Source: a virus. Taken from it: 23,945 bases of DNA. Under the pieces are notes generated by a model. The model searched no databases. It saw only the letters and a program-made list of their open reading frames with translations, and was not told the origin of the DNA. The position numbers were made by a program, and so were the translations under genes. This document shows, piece after piece, positions 22,264-23,945 of the stretch (position 1 is the stretch's first letter; the number at the start of each line of letters is the position of its first letter). Location: the IMG/VR virus record IMGVR_UViG_3300001460_000206, positions 1-23,945 of that record. The stretch is one strand, 5' to 3'.

Positions 22264-22437
22264 ATGAAAACTGTTTTATCATCTGAGGAGATAATAAGGC
22301 GCTTGGACGGACGTGTTTTAGCAAAAGTTGTTAGAGACATAGGCATTTCTAAGCACACACTTTACCGTCTAATTAGAGGTGAAGATGTTTATTATTCCAC
22401 TATAAGCAAGTTATCAGATTATCTGATTGAAAAATAA
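22264..22437 (+). CDS. Small Cro-like helix-turn-helix regulator
   Basis: The 57-residue protein is short but well formed. GGAG lies seven bases before the ATG. It is nearly all one Cro/C1-type HTH: LAKVVRDIGISKHTLYRLIR, with GISKHTLYRLIRGEDV as turn and recognition helix, then a final helix (YSTISKLSDYLIEK). Small proteins of this shape bind palindromic operators as dimers. Its place at a divergent control region with repeated TGTAT half-sites suggests that it governs the early operons and itself. No integrase or second repressor is visible here, so a lysogeny switch cannot be claimed. Confidence 0.75.
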   Translation: MKTVLSSEEIIRRLDGRVLAKVVRDIGISKHTLYRLIRGEDVYYSTISKLSDYLIEK

Positions 22438-22472
22438 AAGGCTCACAGAGAGGTAAAAAACTGTGAGCCTTT
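22437..22472. terminator. Perfect 12-bp hairpin after the regulator gene
   Basis: AAAGGCTCACAG (22437-22448) pairs fully with CTGTGAGCCTTT (22461-22472) around a 12-base loop. The T tract is poor on the plus strand (TTTCAAATTT) but better on the minus strand (TTTTATTTTTC). It may stop transcription partly, protect mRNA ends or act as a control hairpin. Confidence 0.65.
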
Positions 22473-22476
22473 CAAA

Positions 22477-22524
22477 TTTAGCAAGGAGTAACAAAAGCAC
22501 GTTACTCGATTTCTTTAGCAAGGA
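22477..22524 (+). repeat. Leader with a doubled TTTAGCAAGGA and a 7-bp inverted repeat
   Basis: TTTAGCAAGGA occurs at 22477-22487 and 22514-22524. Between them GAGTAAC (22486-22492) and GTTACTC (22501-22507) can form a hairpin with an AAAAGCAC loop. The second copy provides or lies next to the ribosome site of the initiator gene; the first copy holds AAGGAG, without a start codon behind it. Confidence 0.6.
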
Positions 22525-22535
22525 AAAGGGAAAAA

Positions 22536-23231
22536 ATGTCTAATTTAGTTAGTAACTTTATTCAAACAAAAAAAGTAGGATCAAGCACAAAAAAAGCAAT
22601 TCTAATGTATATGGCTGATAAGGCTAGTGATGATGGTTCCGGCGTTTGGGTCAGCAAAAAGAATATGTGCGCGGATTTAGAGCTAAGTGTAAGAGCACTA
22701 CAAACAAATATTAAACTTTTATTAATGTATGAATTTTTGATCGAATCAGGCCGAAAAAAATGTAAGAATGGTTATACGATAGATTATACCATCAATTTTG
22801 AGGCTTTTAATATATGTGAAAGTACTCGAAAAACACCCGCAGCAGATGCACCCCCGCAAGAGATGCACCCCTACCCCCGCACTAGCTGCACCCCTACCCC
22901 TGCATCAGATGCACCCAAACCACCCTTAGAACCATCCTTAGAACCTATTATAAGTGTAAAGGATATTTTAAATGATTGGTTAAAGGATAAAAAAGCAGCA
23001 GATAGTTTTGTCGCTTATCGAAAGAGTATAAAAAAACCATTAACTAAAACTGGAGCAACAAGGCTTGCTACTAAGCTTAGACATATCTTTGTTGCTGGTG
23101 GTTCTCCAGAGGACGCTTTAGCAATGTGTGAGGAGAAGGGCTGGAAATCTATTGAGCCAGAATGGTATTTTAATACACTTCACGGTAAAGATAGTGTAAG
23201 ATTTAAAGAAGCAATGGACACGTTAAGATAG
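22536..23231 (+). CDS. Winged-helix replication initiator-like protein
   Basis: The 231-residue protein has an N-terminal winged-helix domain (residues 1-92: SSTKKAILMYMADKASDDGS, GVWVSKKNMCADLELSVRAL, LLLMYEFLIESGRKK) typical of phage replication starters. A Pro/Thr/Ala linker (about 97-137) follows, and then a helical C-terminal domain (DILNDWLKDKKAADSFVAYR, GATRLATKLRHIF, EWYFNTLHG). This layout is like lambda O and other phage initiators, where the first domain binds iterons and the last part contacts the helicase loader. The linker DNA carries four iterons. AAGG and AGGG lie before the ATG. The exact family was not settled, but an initiator role is well supported. Confidence 0.75.
   Translation: MSNLVSNFIQTKKVGSSTKKAILMYMADKASDDGSGVWVSKKNMCADLELSVRALQTNIKLLLMYEFLIESGRKKCKNGYTIDYTINFEAFNICESTRKTPAADAPPQEMHPYPRTSCTPTPASDAPKPPLEPSLEPIISVKDILNDWLKDKKAADSFVAYRKSIKKPLTKTGATRLATKLRHIFVAGGSPEDALAMCEEKGWKSIEPEWYFNTLHGKDSVRFKEAMDTLR
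22844..22917 (+). repeat. Four iterons inside the initiator gene
   Basis: Copies of AGATGCACCCC start at 22844, 22861, 22884 (AGCTGCACCCC) and 22907 (ending CCCA). Steps are 17, 23 and 23 bp. The two full units add TACCCC and then (C/T)GCA; the first unit lacks the six bases TACCCC. The copies fall in all three reading frames of the gene. Confidence 0.85.
22844..23010. other. Putative replication origin (iterons plus AT-rich flank)
   Basis: Four iterons are followed by a doubled CCTTAGAACC (22924-22933, 22936-22945) and then a strongly AT-rich stretch to about 23010 (for example TAAAGGATATTTTAAATG). Iterons followed by an AT-rich melting zone within the initiator gene is the layout of the lambda origin in gene O. 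No experimental marker of origin function can be seen in sequence alone. Confidence 0.6.
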
Positions 23232-23249
23232 CAAAAGAGGTATAAACTA

Positions 23250-23741
23250 ATGAAGCATGATTATAGAATAAGTTTAATAAAAAAAGAGTTGGAAAGTCTG
23301 TTAAGCAGTTATTCGGTTCCTTTACATTTGCGCAATGATCCAGGAGCAAAAGAAAAAGAAGTTGAAATAATAGTAAAGGCCATTAACCAATTTTACCCAA
23401 ATGATACTAACCAGGACGTGATTTCGGGTTCTTTTGAAAGGGCAGAGTTAAAAATTAAAGCTTCGCAGATGTCTAGGACTTGGCCTAAAGCCGCTGATAT
23501 TGTTTCAGCAATAAAGAAAAGCACTGTAAACGATTCTGTGATGACCACTAAATCAGCAGATTGGTTTCCAGACCCAAGCGTTATTCATGCTAAAAGAATA
23601 AAAAACGGTGAGCCAGTTTCTGAGAATTACATTCTAGGCAAATTAGCTGAAGAATTAATAAAGAATGGTTTGGTAACGGGTGATGATTTAAAGCCTTACA
23701 GAAACGCTCTTTCTTCTAAGAAAAAAGCCCCCACGGATTAA
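23250..23741 (+). CDS. Replication-block protein, helicase-loader position
   Basis: The 163-residue protein follows the initiator by 18 bases and has AGAGGT eight bases before the ATG. The N-terminal part is helical (ISLIKKELESLLSSYSVPLH, KEKEVEIIVKAINQFYP) and the centre has RAELKIKASQMSRTWPKAAD followed by IVSAIKKS, a pattern (TWP....I..AI) known from phage proteins placed after initiators. The C-terminal part is helical (ENYILGKLAEELIKNGLV). In lambda the gene after O is the helicase loader P, so that role is possible; no AAA+ or zinc motif is present to confirm it. Confidence 0.55.
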   Translation: MKHDYRISLIKKELESLLSSYSVPLHLRNDPGAKEKEVEIIVKAINQFYPNDTNQDVISGSFERAELKIKASQMSRTWPKAADIVSAIKKSTVNDSVMTTKSADWFPDPSVIHAKRIKNGEPVSENYILGKLAEELIKNGLVTGDDLKPYRNALSSKKKAPTD

Positions 23742-23756
23742 ATCAACGCAGGGGCT
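23721..23756 (-). terminator. Possible minus-strand terminator at the end of the replication block
   Basis: Read on the minus strand, AGCCCC (23756-23751) can pair with GGGGCT (23731-23726) around a 19-base loop, and a run of T follows. The loop is long, so the hairpin is weaker than the one after the capsid gene. It would block antisense transcription into the replication genes. Confidence 0.4.
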
Positions 23757-23759
23757 AGT

Positions 23760-23800
23760 AAAGGCGAATCTCACAGGGAGAATGAAGCAGCTTCGCCTTT
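23760..23800. terminator. Hairpin after the replication block, related to the one at 22437
   Basis: AAAGGCGAA (23760-23768) pairs with TTCGCCTTT (23792-23800). The loop contains CTCACAGGGAG, close to CTCACAGAGAG in the first hairpin, and a small alternative hairpin GAAGCAGCTTC. No strong T tract follows (TTTATTC), so it may act as weak terminator or RNA control element. Confidence 0.5.
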
Positions 23801-23888
23801 ATTCAAAATTAACATATAAATATTTTTATTTCTATTTATTAATTATTTATGTAATACAAAATTAACGCACCCTGCAAAGGACGTATAA
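23801..23888. other. AT-rich spacer
   Basis: This spacer is nearly all A and T up to about 23860. It then has GCACCCTGCA (23867-23876), which resembles a shortened iteron unit, and AAAGGA (23876-23881) as ribosome site of the next gene. I see no clear -35/-10 pair. Confidence 0.4.
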
Positions 23889-23945
23889 ATGAACAAAGAA
23901 AACTGGCCAGCGGATAAGGTGCAGCGCAGAAGCGTCAAAAGCATT
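23889..23945 (+). CDS. 5' end of a gene, possibly ParB-like / DNA methyltransferase (partial)
   Basis: An open frame begins at ATG 23889 with AAAGGA seven bases upstream and runs off the window after 19 codons: MNKENWPADKVQRRSVKSI. The order WPADK(V/I)xRRxVxxL/I is typical of the first residues of phage ParB-domain proteins that are fused to or act with adenine or cytosine methyltransferases. With only 19 residues this is a suggestion. The frame is clearly open and well started. Confidence 0.5.
   Translation, partial: MNKENWPADKVQRRSVKSI

Noticed and set aside
22264-22437. Lysogeny switch centred on the Cro-like gene
   Set aside because: Only one small regulator is present in this region. 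There is no integrase, no attachment site and no paired repressor in the window, so temperate life cannot be claimed.
22844-22917. CRISPR-like short direct repeats
   Set aside because: The repeats are short, with steps of 17-23 bases and no unique spacers of usual length. They lie within a coding gene and fit iterons much better.
23782-23862. A 26-codon aromatic peptide frame with GGGAG before it
   Set aside because: The ribosome site is too close to the ATG, the frame crosses the 3' arm of a hairpin and an AT-rich spacer, and composition alone can explain the hydrophobic peptide.

Overview
The window is a stretch of an AT-rich, tailed double-stranded DNA phage with podovirus-type virion genes. 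A P22-type portal, a scaffolding-like protein and a major capsid protein of the SU10/DUF5309 type sit beside large ejection-protein-like genes. A GTA-type 3TM holin and a GH19 endolysin follow. This set resembles uncultured marine phages of alphaproteobacteria, but the host cannot be fixed from sequence alone. No integrase, terminase, DNA polymerase, tRNA or CRISPR array was found. No stretch longer than about 150 bases lacks a gene.

Region 1 (1-14936, + strand) is the virion block. It holds the end of an upstream gene, two tandem paralogous fibre-like proteins that each carry a seven-repeat propeller-like domain, a gp10-like tail hub protein, a small conserved protein, a GNAT-like protein, then four virion or ejection-type proteins, the portal, a small coupled gene, the scaffold and the major capsid protein. 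A clear intrinsic terminator follows the capsid gene. The order (fibre, hub, ejection, portal, scaffold, capsid) is the reverse of the P22 and T7 orders.

Region 2 (14972-17984, + strand) begins with two small conserved phage proteins. Five small membrane proteins follow, including one with a canonical EF-hand loop and one 3TM holin. A very basic small protein and a GH19 endolysin close this lysis block.

Region 3 (17994-22177) is a mosaic early region. Seven minus-strand genes (19965 down to 17994) overlap at every junction; they include an HTH protein, a 30-residue membrane protein and an HNH protein. A well-formed sigma70 promoter (TTGAAA, 17 bp, TATAAT) faces the other way and drives a lone RusA resolvase. 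A second minus-strand operon encodes a likely annealing protein, SSB and a small phage protein, so resolvase, SSB and annealing protein form a recombination module.

Region 4 (22178-23945, + strand) starts with a 57-residue Cro-like regulator behind a palindrome-rich divergent control region. It continues with a winged-helix replication initiator whose linker DNA contains four iterons read in three different frames (a probable lambda-O-like origin), then a possible helicase-loader-position gene and the first 19 codons of a gene that may be a ParB-like/methyltransferase protein. Two related hairpins bracket the replication genes.
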